From NCBI GenBank assembly GCA_016781115.1, contig JADDQX010000026.1:2172-21235 (forward strand): a stretch of DNA of 19,064 bases. The letters run 5' to 3'. The notes below the pieces were generated by a model, which did no database searches, had not been told where the DNA came from, and was given only the letters and a program-made list of their open reading frames with translations. Numbering within the stretch: position 1 is the first letter of the stretch; each line of letters opens with the position of its first letter. Both the position numbers and the translations under genes were made by a program. The stretch is from Actinomycetota bacterium. Lineage in GTDB: Bacteria; Actinomycetota; CADDZG01; WHSQ01. Positions 1 through 6,660 of the stretch are shown here, in pieces.

Positions 1-260
1 GAGTTCAGCAGGTTCAAGAAGTACTGGGCCTGGTCCTTGCGGATCCGGGTGACGTTCGGGTTCAGGCCCTCTTCCCAGGAGCGGTAGCAGGCGCGGCCTG
101 CGGCCTCGATCAGCAGCTGGCCGTCGTTCATCTCTTCGCCCTCGGCCGTCCTCATCTGGAGCCACGACTCTCCTCCTACGGCCTTCAGGAACCGTTCCAG
201 AGCGGCCAGATCCAGAGAGGGGCGAGCGATGAGCTCGACCTGGGGCTGCGTTTCCCTCAC
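1..260 (-). CDS. thyX: Flavin-dependent thymidylate synthase (ThyX), N-terminal part
   Basis: The first ~86 residues are visible; the 3' end lies outside the window. ThyX makes dTMP from dUMP in the cytosol using methylene-tetrahydrofolate and FAD/NADPH. The visible part has the usual ThyX order: a beta-strand opening (VELIARPSLD), a helix, then GRACYRSWEEG, then NPNVTRIRKDQAQYFLNLL, which matches the region where ThyX proteins read 'CY.S' and 'RxxxxYFxNIL'. The start chosen is GTG at 258-260, preceded at suitable distance by a GAAGGGA ribosome-binding site. It lies 74 bp downstream of the YbjN-like gene on the same strand and may be cotranscribed with it. The catalytic and flavin-binding motif (RHRxxSxNxxSxR) lies outside the window, so the call rests on N-terminal similarity alone. 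Confidence 0.75.
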   Translation of the reverse strand, partial: MRETQPQVELIARPSLDLAALERFLKAVGGESWLQMRTAEGEEMNDGQLLIEAAGRACYRSWEEGLNPNVTRIRKDQAQYFLNLLN

Positions 261-334
261 GTCACGGAGTCCCTTCGATAGTCACTGCGGGAGGCTGCTT
301 AACGTATCCGGTCCATCCGACCAGAGCCCGGTTC

Positions 335-868
335 TCACAGATAACCCGGCATCGTCGGGGCCGGAAGGTCTTCCTCGGGCGCATCGACGTAGAGGCGGCC
401 CCCGAAGCGAGATTTGATCTCGTCATCGAAACGATCGGCCGTCTGGGCGACCGCGGCTACGGTGACCTCGAGCTCTCCTGGGGTCATGTGGTCCCCGAGC
501 AGATTGTGGTTGAACCAGATCGCGCCCTCGCCGGCGTCCAGGGCGAACGCACCGAGGACGAACTCGAGGTTCTTCTGAAGCAGGTACGACGTGAGCTCCG
601 CCGTCACCGGAACGCCCACGTTGGTGATGGCGAAGACCCGCGCCACCGTCGTCTCGTCCTCCAGCCAGGTCGGGACAATGAAGATCCGAGCCGATTCGAG
701 GCCGAACACATAGCTCCCGTGCTCGTCGACCGCGTATCCGTCCGCGATCTCGGCGAGCTTCCCCTCTATGGTTTCTCGGAGTGTCGCTACGGAAGCGGGC
801 TCACCCACGGGCCGCGGCTTGAGGTTCTTTTCCTCTCCCGCTGCGTCTACCCCCTCGTCTGGTGCCAT
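335..868 (-). CDS. YbjN / T3SS-chaperone-like domain protein
   Basis: This 177-aa soluble protein has one alpha/beta domain at about residues 28-160. It resembles the YbjN and CesT/YopN-type peptide-binding chaperone fold common in actinobacteria. Visible hallmarks are TLRETIEGKL (helix), the strand YVFGLESARIFIVPTWLED, then VFAITNVGVPVTAELTSYLL and LGAFALDAGEGAIWFNHNLLGDHMTPGEL. There is no signal peptide or membrane segment. Family members are thought to bind peptides or partner proteins, but no substrate can be inferred here. The start is the ATG at 866-868; no good ribosome-binding site precedes it. Because hutU lies head to head only 45 bp away, the two genes must share a very short promoter region. 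thyX follows on the same strand. A much longer open frame continuing upstream is only the antisense of hutU. Confidence 0.72.
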   Translation of the reverse strand: MAPDEGVDAAGEEKNLKPRPVGEPASVATLRETIEGKLAEIADGYAVDEHGSYVFGLESARIFIVPTWLEDETTVARVFAITNVGVPVTAELTSYLLQKNLEFVLGAFALDAGEGAIWFNHNLLGDHMTPGELEVTVAAVAQTADRFDDEIKSRFGGRLYVDAPEEDLPAPTMPGYL

Positions 869-913
869 GGCGCGGCAGTATAAGGAGGTGGTGGAACGCG
901 GCCTAGCGCTGAA

Positions 914-2563
914 ATGAAGGCGCCGAGAGGCACGGAGCTCTCCTGCAAAGGGTGGCCTCAGGAGGCCGCGCTCCGGATGTTGATGAACAACCTCGATCCG
1001 GAAGTCGCCGAACGCCCCGACGAGCTCATCGTGTACGGCGGCTCCGGCAAAGCCGCACGCAACCCCGAGGCCCTCGCCGCGATCATCGAGACGCTCCGCG
1101 GGCTGGACGGTGACGAGACGCTCCTGATCCAGTCGGGCAAACCGGTCGGCGTGTTCCGCACACACGAGCGCGCTCCGCGCGTCCTGATCTCGAACGCGAT
1201 GTTGGTCCCCGAGTGGGCGAACTGGGACGAGTTCCATCGCCTGGAGGCGCTGGGGCTGACGATGTACGGCCAGATGACGGCGGGCTCGTGGATCTACATC
1301 GGGACGCAGGGCATCCTGCAAGGGACGTACGAGACGTTGGCCGAGCTGGCGGCGCGCTCGTTCGGCGGCTCGCTGAAGGGAAGGATCGTCCTCACCGCGG
1401 GACTGGGCGGCATGGGAGGCGCCCAGCCGCTCGCGGTCACGATGAACGGTGGCGTCGCCCTCTGCATCGAGGCCGACCGCAGCCGGATCGAGCGCCGCAT
1501 CGAGCACCGTTACCTGGATCGCTGGAGCCCCGAGGTCTACGAGGCGATGCAGTGGGCGGAGGAAGCGGCCGAGGAGGGCCGCGCCGAATCCATCGGGCTG
1601 CTCGGCAACGCCGCCGACGCGCTGCCGGACCTGCTCCGCAACGGTTTCTCGCCGGCGGTGGTCACCGACCAGACCTCGGCGCACGACCTTCTCGACGGAT
1701 ACATCCCTGCGGGGATGTCGCTCGAGGAGGCGAGCGCACTGCGGCGCGACGATCCCGAGACCTACGTGAAGCGGTCGCTGGAGTCGGTGGCGCGCCACGT
1801 CGAGGCGTGGCTCGGCTTCCAGCAAGCCGGCGCGATCTGCTTCGAATACGGCAACAACATCAGGACCCAGGCGAAGCGGGCGGGCGTCGATCACGCCTTC
1901 GACATCCCCGGCTTCGTCGAGGCCTACGTACGGCCGCTCTTCTGCGAAGGCAAAGGGCCTTTCCGGTGGGTCGCCTTGTCCGGCGACCCCGCCGACATCG
2001 CGGCGACCGACCGCGCGATCCTCGACCTCTTCCCTTACGACGAGCGGCTGCGGCGGTGGATAGAGATGGCGTCGGAGCGCGTCGCTTTCCAGGGCCTCCC
2101 CGCGCGGATCTGCTGGCTCGGCTACGGCGAGCGAGCGCGCGCCGGGCTCGCTTTCAACGACCTCGTCCGGAGCGGCCAGGTGTCGGCGCCGATCGTTATC
2201 GGCCGCGACCACCTCGACACCGGCTCGGTCGCGTCTCCATACCGGGAGACCGAGGGGATGATCGACGGATCCGATGCCATCGCCGACTGGCCCATCCTCA
2301 ACGCGCTCTTGAACGCGTCGGCCGGCGCGCACTGGGTCTCGGTCCACCACGGTGGAGGTGTCGGCATGGGGTACTCGATCCACGCCGGCATGGTGGTCGT
2401 CGCCGACGGCAGCGACGAGGCCGCCGCGCGGCTTGAGAGGGTGCTGGACGTCGACCCCGGTTCCGGCGTGGTGAGGCACGCCGACGCCGGCTACCGCCGC
2501 GCTATCGAGGTTGCTGAAGAGCGCGGCGTGCGGATCCCGATGACGCCGTCGCCGCGCGACTGA
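914..2563 (+). CDS. hutU: Urocanate hydratase (urocanase)
   Basis: HutU catalyses the second step of histidine degradation, adding water to urocanate to give imidazolone propionate, with tightly bound NAD+ as electrophile. The 549-aa length is close to the family norm (~550-560). The N-terminal signature RGTELSCKGWPQEAALRMLMN is seen within the first 25 residues. The NAD-binding segment TAGLGGMGGAQPLAVTMNGG follows. PLFCEGKGPFRW precedes the urocanase signature FQGLPARICWLGYGER, with the catalytic cysteine at residue ~400. HLDTGSVASPYRETEGM and SVHHGGGVGMGYSIHAGMV are also typical. The ATG at 914 is the only start after the in-frame stop at 881. An AAGGAGG sits about 25 bases upstream, too far for normal spacing, so translation may be weak or use another signal. 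hutH lies 5.4 kb away on the same strand. Confidence 0.97.
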   Translation: MKAPRGTELSCKGWPQEAALRMLMNNLDPEVAERPDELIVYGGSGKAARNPEALAAIIETLRGLDGDETLLIQSGKPVGVFRTHERAPRVLISNAMLVPEWANWDEFHRLEALGLTMYGQMTAGSWIYIGTQGILQGTYETLAELAARSFGGSLKGRIVLTAGLGGMGGAQPLAVTMNGGVALCIEADRSRIERRIEHRYLDRWSPEVYEAMQWAEEAAEEGRAESIGLLGNAADALPDLLRNGFSPAVVTDQTSAHDLLDGYIPAGMSLEEASALRRDDPETYVKRSLESVARHVEAWLGFQQAGAICFEYGNNIRTQAKRAGVDHAFDIPGFVEAYVRPLFCEGKGPFRWVALSGDPADIAATDRAILDLFPYDERLRRWIEMASERVAFQGLPARICWLGYGERARAGLAFNDLVRSGQVSAPIVIGRDHLDTGSVASPYRETEGMIDGSDAIADWPILNALLNASAGAHWVSVHHGGGVGMGYSIHAGMVVVADGSDEAAARLERVLDVDPGSGVVRHADAGYRRAIEVAEERGVRIPMTPSPRD

Positions 2564-2571
2564 GGCATCCC

Positions 2572-2614
2572 CCGCGCTTCCATCCGGTGGCGCTGCGCGG
2601 CCCCCACTAGTGGG
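2572..2614. terminator. Inverted repeats between convergent hutU and a small gene
   Basis: The 43 bp between the end of hutU and the oppositely oriented 87-aa gene, running into that gene's stop, hold two symmetric elements. CCGCGC (2572-2577) can pair with GCGCGG (2595-2600). A perfect 12-bp palindrome CCCACTAGTGGG spans 2603-2614 and contains the TAG stop of the minus-strand gene. There is no T-tract, so termination here is only a suggestion from position and symmetry. Confidence 0.3.
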
Positions 2615-2870
2615 AGGGCATCGAATCGAGATCGTCGGGGGCGTTCCCGAGCGCCCTTAGGAGCTCGAGGGCGAGCCTGCGGTCTACCAGGTAGTAGTCA
2701 GCGTCGCCACCTACCCCCATCACCCGGCCGACGATCGACACCCTTTCAACCCACGACGAGGTGCGGCGATCGGCAAAGAACCCTCGGGTTCGGCGAGAAA
2801 CGGAGTCCTCGACGACGCGAGCCAATCCGATCGGCACCCCGCCGTGGTCGAGTGCGTAATACGTGATCAT
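2607..2870 (-). CDS. Small hypothetical protein, 87 aa
   Basis: I do not recognise a named family. The protein starts MITYYALDHGGVPIGLARVVED, resembling short actinobacterial proteins that open with a beta-strand 'YYAL...G.P.GLAR'. It has an Arg-rich middle (SRRTRGFFADRRTSSWVERV) and ends in an acidic helix followed by a short tail. There is no membrane segment or signal peptide, so it is probably cytosolic. It begins 32 bp after the HNH endonuclease on the same strand, so the two are probably cotranscribed. The ATG at 2868-2870 has no clear ribosome-binding site. A longer reading frame upstream overlaps the HNH gene and is less likely. It converges with hutU. A chance ORF is possible but less likely given its ordered strand/helix pattern. 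Confidence 0.6.
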   Translation of the reverse strand: MITYYALDHGGVPIGLARVVEDSVSRRTRGFFADRRTSSWVERVSIVGRVMGVGGDADYYLVDRRLALELLRALGNAPDDLDSMPSH

Positions 2871-2902
2871 CCGGTCGTGCGGACCACGGGCCCACCGCGG
2901 CT

Positions 2903-4015
2903 TCAGGTCTCGGCTGGGTTGAGCAGCCCGGCGCGGCGGTCCCGCTTGGTCTTCGCCTGGTGGCAGGGATTGCAGCGGGGTTTGAGGTTGCCGTTGGAGG
3001 TCGGGCCGCGCGCCGCCCGCGGCTGGACATGATCGAACTCCGTTCGGAAGTGGTTGCCGCAGTCGACGCAACGGACCCCGTCGAAATCGGGAGGTTCCCC
3101 TAGCTCGAGCGCGATCGCCACCTCCGACGGGATGTGGCGGCTCCAGCGTCGGAAGTGGCGCAGGTCCTTGCCGTCATAGAAGACACCGTTGAGGAACGCG
3201 TCGGACGCGATCTCCTTGGCCACCCGCGGGAAGACCGGACCGATCCCGGGGATCTTGCAGACCTCGTCCCCTCGCACATCTGTCCAGCCGCGCTTGGCGA
3301 CCTCGTGGCTCACCAGCACGACCAGCTCGGGACGACCGGGTCGCGCCTTCGCCGTCCCCGACAGCACCGCGGCGTATCCGTCGGCGAGGTGCCGCTCAAA
3401 CGGCTCTTCGCGTCCGGCAGCCTTGGCCTCACGCCGGAGGCGGTTGGCCTCGGCCTCGGCCCGGTTGACGAGCCGCGTGCCCATGTGAGGTTCCAGCGTC
3501 AGGTGGATGTGCACCATCCCGATCTCATCGCGATGGCTGCGAGCCGAACGGGCCAACCGCTGGCGAAGGGCTAGGTCCCTATGCTGCTCGGCCTCCAGCT
3601 TTGTCTTCCTCGCCTTGTCTTTGAGCACGAGGAAGGAATGTTCCTGAGCTACCGCCACCAGCTCCGCGGCGGCGCCAGGAGCGGATTCCTCCGCGCTCGC
3701 TATCTCGGCTGCCTGGTCTATCGAAATAGCACCCGTCCGGAACGCGGTGCTGAGGTCCGGCGAGCTCGACAGAACCTTCCCGGTGCTGACGATCGCATTG
3801 GCCTTTCCGACCGAGGTTCCCGTCATCCGGGCGAACTCCGACGCGTTGTCTACCTTGCGCGTGAGAGATGCGATCCCGAAGTCGATGAGGCGCTGTGCCT
3901 TCACGTACCTACCCATCAGGTCGCGCGCTGCCTCCGCCGCCAGCAACTCGGGTTCGAGGTTCGCGTTCGCTTTCTCGAGTAGCTCGAGTGCTTCGTCGAG
4001 AACCGCAGTGGTCAT
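2903..4015 (-). CDS. DUF222/13E12-type HNH endonuclease
   Basis: This 370-aa protein has the two-part layout of actinobacterial 13E12-repeat proteins. A long, mostly helical, charged N-terminal DUF222-like region covers about residues 1-300. A C-terminal HNH nuclease domain covers about 310-360. The HNH motif reads CVDCGNHF ... EFDHVQPRA ... NGNLKPRCNPCHQAKTKRD. It shows two CxxC zinc pairs, the Asp-His pair, the central Asn and the final His, so the nuclease site appears intact. Such proteins are often multicopy in actinobacterial genomes and their role is uncertain; DNA cleavage is inferred. The start chosen is ATG (4013-4015), giving MTTAVLDEALELLEKAN. A TTG 45 bases upstream is possible but less convincing. 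The small 87-aa gene follows closely. No intein, intron or repeat borders were found around it. Confidence 0.85.
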   Translation of the reverse strand: MTTAVLDEALELLEKANANLEPELLAAEAARDLMGRYVKAQRLIDFGIASLTRKVDNASEFARMTGTSVGKANAIVSTGKVLSSSPDLSTAFRTGAISIDQAAEIASAEESAPGAAAELVAVAQEHSFLVLKDKARKTKLEAEQHRDLALRQRLARSARSHRDEIGMVHIHLTLEPHMGTRLVNRAEAEANRLRREAKAAGREEPFERHLADGYAAVLSGTAKARPGRPELVVLVSHEVAKRGWTDVRGDEVCKIPGIGPVFPRVAKEIASDAFLNGVFYDGKDLRHFRRWSRHIPSEVAIALELGEPPDFDGVRCVDCGNHFRTEFDHVQPRAARGPTSNGNLKPRCNPCHQAKTKRDRRAGLLNPAET

Positions 4016-4101
4016 GTCTTGATTCTGACGAGGGGGTACGACAAGTTTGGGTTCCAGCAACGGCGTTGCAGAAATGCTTTCGAAGAAATTATTAGCTCAA
4101 C

Positions 4102-4122
4102 GGAATCGGCGAATCCGGTTCC
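4102..4122 (-). terminator. Candidate hairpin terminator upstream of the HNH gene
   Basis: GGAATCGG (4102-4109) and CCGGTTCC (4115-4122) form an 8-bp stem (one G.U wobble) around a 5-base loop. Read on the minus strand it is followed by GTTGAGCTAATAATTTC, a moderately T-rich stretch. It lies just after the end of the doubtful ORF at 4153-4320 and before the HNH gene, which suits a terminator for minus-strand transcripts. It could instead be a leader structure of the HNH gene. Confidence 0.4.
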
Positions 4123-4152
4123 TCAGCCTCCCGGTCGACGGCTGCGCTTCAT

Positions 4153-4320
4153 CTAATGGGACTGCAAGACCTCATGGGAGGGCTCCCCTCGGATGGCTCG
4201 ACAGGGACCCGGGCGGCAGCGAGGCCGCAAATGATCGCAGGGAGAAGGACGAATAAGCCAGGGTCCCGTGAGCGAGAGAAGTCCAAGAAGAACGCCGATC
4301 ACCGCCGCAGCTATGAGCAT
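4153..4320 (-). CDS. Doubtful short membrane ORF, 55 aa
   Basis: From the ATG at 4318-4320 this frame reads MLIAAAVIGVLLGLLSLTGPWLI, a plausible single membrane segment, then a Pro/Arg/Cys-rich tail of about 30 residues. The frame stays open upstream to a GTG at 4504-4506, giving 117 aa, but that would overlap the end of the four-helix membrane protein by 62 bases. The region has more A/T-ending codons than its neighbours. The tail (SPCDHLRPRCRPGPCRAIRGEP) does not look like a folded protein. It may be a small membrane protein, a decayed gene, or chance. No other gene is supported between 4016 and 4444. Confidence 0.28.
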   Translation of the reverse strand: MLIAAAVIGVLLGLLSLTGPWLIRPSPCDHLRPRCRPGPCRAIRGEPSHEVLQSH

Positions 4321-4444
4321 GCCCGACGAGCGTGTGCCGGTGCCGACGGCCGCGAAGACAAACGGCAGTCGGCTGCGTCCTCGGTCGGAGGATTGGCCTA
4401 CGGCCGAAAGGTCAGGGTGTTCTGATGGGGTTGTGTCGGGGGCG

Positions 4445-4903
4445 TCATACCTGTTCGAAATCAGGTGGCCATCGCCCACGCAGGTGGTGGTAAAGCCAGA
4501 CTCCACCGATCCCTAGAAGGAGCCCGAGGAAGAAACCTGCGAATGCTCCGTAGAAGGTAGGTGAGGCCCACGAAGTGAGACGATCACCCAAGACCACGGT
4601 CATTACGAGATAGAGAGTTACGCCCATCCGCTTGTTCCGCGATGCTCGTAGCCGACCGAGATCGCGGTCGGTTTCCATCATCGGTCCTCTCAAGGTGGAG
4701 TAAGCGACAAGCGGCAACACGCCGGCGAACGCGAACCCGGCCGCAACCGCGAAATCTGACCAGTTGCCTTTCCCGCCCCTGATCTCCTGGTGCGCGAGAA
4801 AGATCAGCGCTACCGTGAAGAAGATGACTATGGGTCCCATGATGTGGAGGCGAGCCCGACGCCCGCTTTGCCACAGCGAGACCGGAGGCTCGTTGCTTGT
4901 CAC
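4445..4903 (-). CDS. Four-helix integral membrane protein, unknown function
   Basis: This 152-aa protein has four likely membrane segments: near residues 22-40 (MGPIVIFFTVALIFLAH), 49-69 (FAVAAGFAFAGVLPLVAYSTL), 95-109 (GVTLYLVMTVVLG) and 116-138 (TFYGAFAGFFLGLLLGIGGVWLY). A basic, charged loop (METDRDLGRLRASRNKRM) joins helices 2 and 3, and the C-terminus is short and polar. I chose the GTG at 4901-4903 (MTSNEPPVSLW) because AGGAAGAG lies about 8 bases before it. A second GTG at 4927 would add eight residues and place that ribosome-binding site inside the gene. I do not recognise the family. It diverges from the 68-aa membrane protein at 5045 across a 141-bp gap. Confidence 0.65.
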   Translation of the reverse strand: MTSNEPPVSLWQSGRRARLHIMGPIVIFFTVALIFLAHQEIRGGKGNWSDFAVAAGFAFAGVLPLVAYSTLRGPMMETDRDLGRLRASRNKRMGVTLYLVMTVVLGDRLTSWASPTFYGAFAGFFLGLLLGIGGVWLYHHLRGRWPPDFEQV

Positions 4904-5044
4904 GCGTCTCTTCCTCGACGCACCCACCGGACGATCGTACGGCGCAAGATCGGCAGAGAGGCCAATGGACGCGTCCGCGTCCCCATTTCCTGAACTCGTC
5001 GTCGCGGAGGCACGATCTTGTCAGACCAGGCTTAAGGTCACTCG

Positions 5045-5251
5045 GTGAAGCCCATCCTGGTGATCGCCGGTCTTCTTTTCGGTGCGGCCGTCGGCTGGCA
5101 ACTCGGCGAGTGGTGGCTGGATCGGACGATCAAAAGCCCAGAGCTAGAGACGGCGATCTATCCGGCTATCGGCGCGATCGGCGGGGCCCTCGTCGGGGTC
5201 GCGCTTGGGGGCTGGATCGCGTACCTGAGCGGAAGACGAGAACCCGGCTAG
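5045..5251 (+). CDS. Small two-helix membrane protein, 68 aa
   Basis: The GTG-started frame has two hydrophobic segments: residues 3-20 (PILVIAGLLFGAAVGWQLG) and 38-60 (IYPAIGAIGGALVGVALGGWIAYL). They are separated by a short charged stretch (EWWLDRTIKSPELET). Both helices carry spaced glycines (GxxxG-like), which often mediate helix packing. AAGG lies about 9 bases before the GTG and supports this start. The C-terminus is polar (SGRREPG). No named family is recognised. Its stop (TAG, 5249-5251) overlaps the stop of the oppositely oriented amidohydrolase within one CTAG tetranucleotide. It is probably monocistronic; the divergent four-helix membrane protein is its other neighbour. Confidence 0.6.
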   Translation: MKPILVIAGLLFGAAVGWQLGEWWLDRTIKSPELETAIYPAIGAIGGALVGVALGGWIAYLSGRREPG

Positions 5252-6582
5252 ACCCGGCCGAGCTGCCTCCGACCCTTCCATCTCGACGTGACGTGCCGGA
5301 TGCGCTCGCTCAGGTCGGCGCGGTCCAGCCGGGTTGGGCGGCCGCGTTCGGCGACGACCTCGCCGGCGACCATCACCTTTGCGATCGCGGTGGGCTGCAT
5401 CGAGTTCACGATCTGGCGCTCGAACGTCGCGCGTGGCTGCAGCGAGAGGTCTTCCAGGTCCAGGGCGACCAGATCGGCCTTGCGGCCGGATTCGATCGAG
5501 CCGACGGGAAGGCGCAGCAGGTCGGCGCCGGCGGCCGTGCCGAGGCGGAACGCGGTCGGCGCATCCAGCGCCGCGCCATCCGTCAGCCTCGCCTTCGCGA
5601 ACAAGGAGGCCAGCCGCATCTCCTCGAAGATGCTCTGGCGATTGTTGGCGCATCCCCCGTCGGGACCCAGACCGACGCGGATCCCGCGCCGCAACATCTC
5701 CGGGAGGCGGGCGATGCCGTCTCCGAGGAAAGCGTTGGCTCCAGGGCAGTGCACGACCGCGGCGCCGGCAGCCGCGACGAGGTCCAGCTCCTCGTCATCG
5801 AGCCACACGGCATGAACGGCAAGTAGCTCGCGAGTCAGCAACCCCTCGCGATGCAACAGGCGCACGGGCGTGGTGCCGTATCGCTCTCGCACCTGTTCCA
5901 CCTCGTAAGCGGCCTCTGCCAGATGGAGATGGCAAGGAACACCGACCGAGCGCGCAGCCTCCAGCGCGATCCGGATCGTCTCGGGCGACGCGGCGTGGAG
6001 CGAATGAGGAGCGGGTTGCACCGAGAGCAGCGGATCGTCGCGCAGCTGCTCCGCGAGTGCGAAGAACCGATCCCGAGCGTCCTCGGGCGACTCGCGGTAT
6101 CGCGCCGGTGCGTTGGTCGGCGCATCGCGGTCGTAGAAGGTACGTGCCAGGACCAGACGGATGCCGACGTCGCGGGCCGCTTGCACCACCGCGAGGGCAG
6201 TGTCGTTCCCCTCGTCGTGCAGGTAGAAGAAATCCACGATCGTGGTCACACCTGCCGCGACCGCTTCGGCGAACGCGAACGCGGCCCCCGTGTAGATCGC
6301 GTCACGATCGAGACCGATCGAGAAGGGATAGAGGACCTCGTCTCGCCACCGCTCGAAAGGCAGGTCGTCGGCGAAGCCCTTGAAGAGGTTCTGGAACGCG
6401 TGCCCGTGACAGTTCACGGACCCCGGAACGATCGCGACGTCTCCCCAATCCTCAACCGCGGTCCCCGCAGGAACCTCGCCGGCGGGGACTACCGATGCGA
6501 TCCGATCGCCGTCGACGACGACCGCCCGTTCCTCCGCGAAGCGACCGTCGGTGAAGACGTGCGCACCTCGTATCGCCAGCAC
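5248..6582 (-). CDS. Metal-dependent amidohydrolase, ATZ/TRZ type (HutF-like candidate)
   Basis: This 444-aa cytosolic enzyme belongs to the amidohydrolase superfamily and probably deaminates or hydrolyses a small C-N substrate. A small beta-domain strand (LAIRGAHVFTDGRF) opens it. The metal site is complete by eye: H59 and H61 in NCHGHAF, H220 with catalytic E223 in HLHLAE, H257 in VHAVW, and D308 in GLGPDGG. A closing strand set (SGRKADLVALDLEDL) and IVNSMQPTAIAKVMVAGEVV are typical of the ATZ/TRZ and MTA/SAH-deaminase branch. Position between hutU and hutH makes formimidoylglutamate deiminase (HutF) a candidate. Other candidates are guanine-, 8-oxoguanine- or triazine-type deaminases. It is not HutI. 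The start is GTG 6580-6582, with GGAGG 11 bases upstream. The longer open frame upstream is antisense to the kinase. Confidence 0.85.
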   Translation of the reverse strand: MLAIRGAHVFTDGRFAEERAVVVDGDRIASVVPAGEVPAGTAVEDWGDVAIVPGSVNCHGHAFQNLFKGFADDLPFERWRDEVLYPFSIGLDRDAIYTGAAFAFAEAVAAGVTTIVDFFYLHDEGNDTALAVVQAARDVGIRLVLARTFYDRDAPTNAPARYRESPEDARDRFFALAEQLRDDPLLSVQPAPHSLHAASPETIRIALEAARSVGVPCHLHLAEAAYEVEQVRERYGTTPVRLLHREGLLTRELLAVHAVWLDDEELDLVAAAGAAVVHCPGANAFLGDGIARLPEMLRRGIRVGLGPDGGCANNRQSIFEEMRLASLFAKARLTDGAALDAPTAFRLGTAAGADLLRLPVGSIESGRKADLVALDLEDLSLQPRATFERQIVNSMQPTAIAKVMVAGEVVAERGRPTRLDRADLSERIRHVTSRWKGRRQLGRV

Positions 6583-6644
6583 CGGCGGATTATCCTCCGT
6601 TCGATCCGCCCACGTATCCTGCACCCGGGAAAAAAGAGCCCCAC

Positions 6645-6660
6645 AGGAGGCAGCGAACTG
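6645..6660 (+). promoter_or_regulatory. Strong ribosome-binding site pointing to a CTG start
   Basis: AGGAGG (6645-6650) followed by seven bases leads exactly to CTG at 6658-6660, in frame with the histidine kinase. No ATG, GTG or TTG occurs in that frame between 6562 and the first membrane helix. The next upstream candidate, a GTG at 6559, has a poor ribosome-binding site and would overlap the divergent amidohydrolase. The site therefore decides the start and suggests a rare CTG initiation codon. Confidence 0.6.

Noticed and set aside
1213..2436. Plus-strand 407-aa open frame inside hutU
   Set aside because: Arg/Gly-rich low-complexity translation in the +1 frame of a strongly recognised gene.
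869..2479. Long minus-strand open frame extending the YbjN-like gene upstream
   Set aside because: It is antisense to hutU, is rich in Arg/Val/Asp/Pro as GC-rich shadow frames are, and shows no domain. Only the last 177 codons are real.
2903..4015. HNH gene considered as part of a mobile intron, intein or insertion element
   Set aside because: No terminal inverted repeats, target duplications or split host gene were seen. The DUF222 layout is that of ordinary actinobacterial chromosomal copies.
4268..4516. Plus-strand 82-aa frame
   Set aside because: No ribosome-binding site, composition of a chance frame, and it overlaps the end of the four-helix membrane gene on the other strand.
5334..6383. 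Plus-strand 349-aa open frame opposite the amidohydrolase
   Set aside because: Arg/Pro/Ser-rich shadow translation; the minus strand carries a complete enzyme with all metal ligands.
5851..6657. Upstream extension of the histidine kinase frame
   Set aside because: It is antisense to the amidohydrolase and shows no domain. The strong ribosome-binding site at 6645 marks the start.
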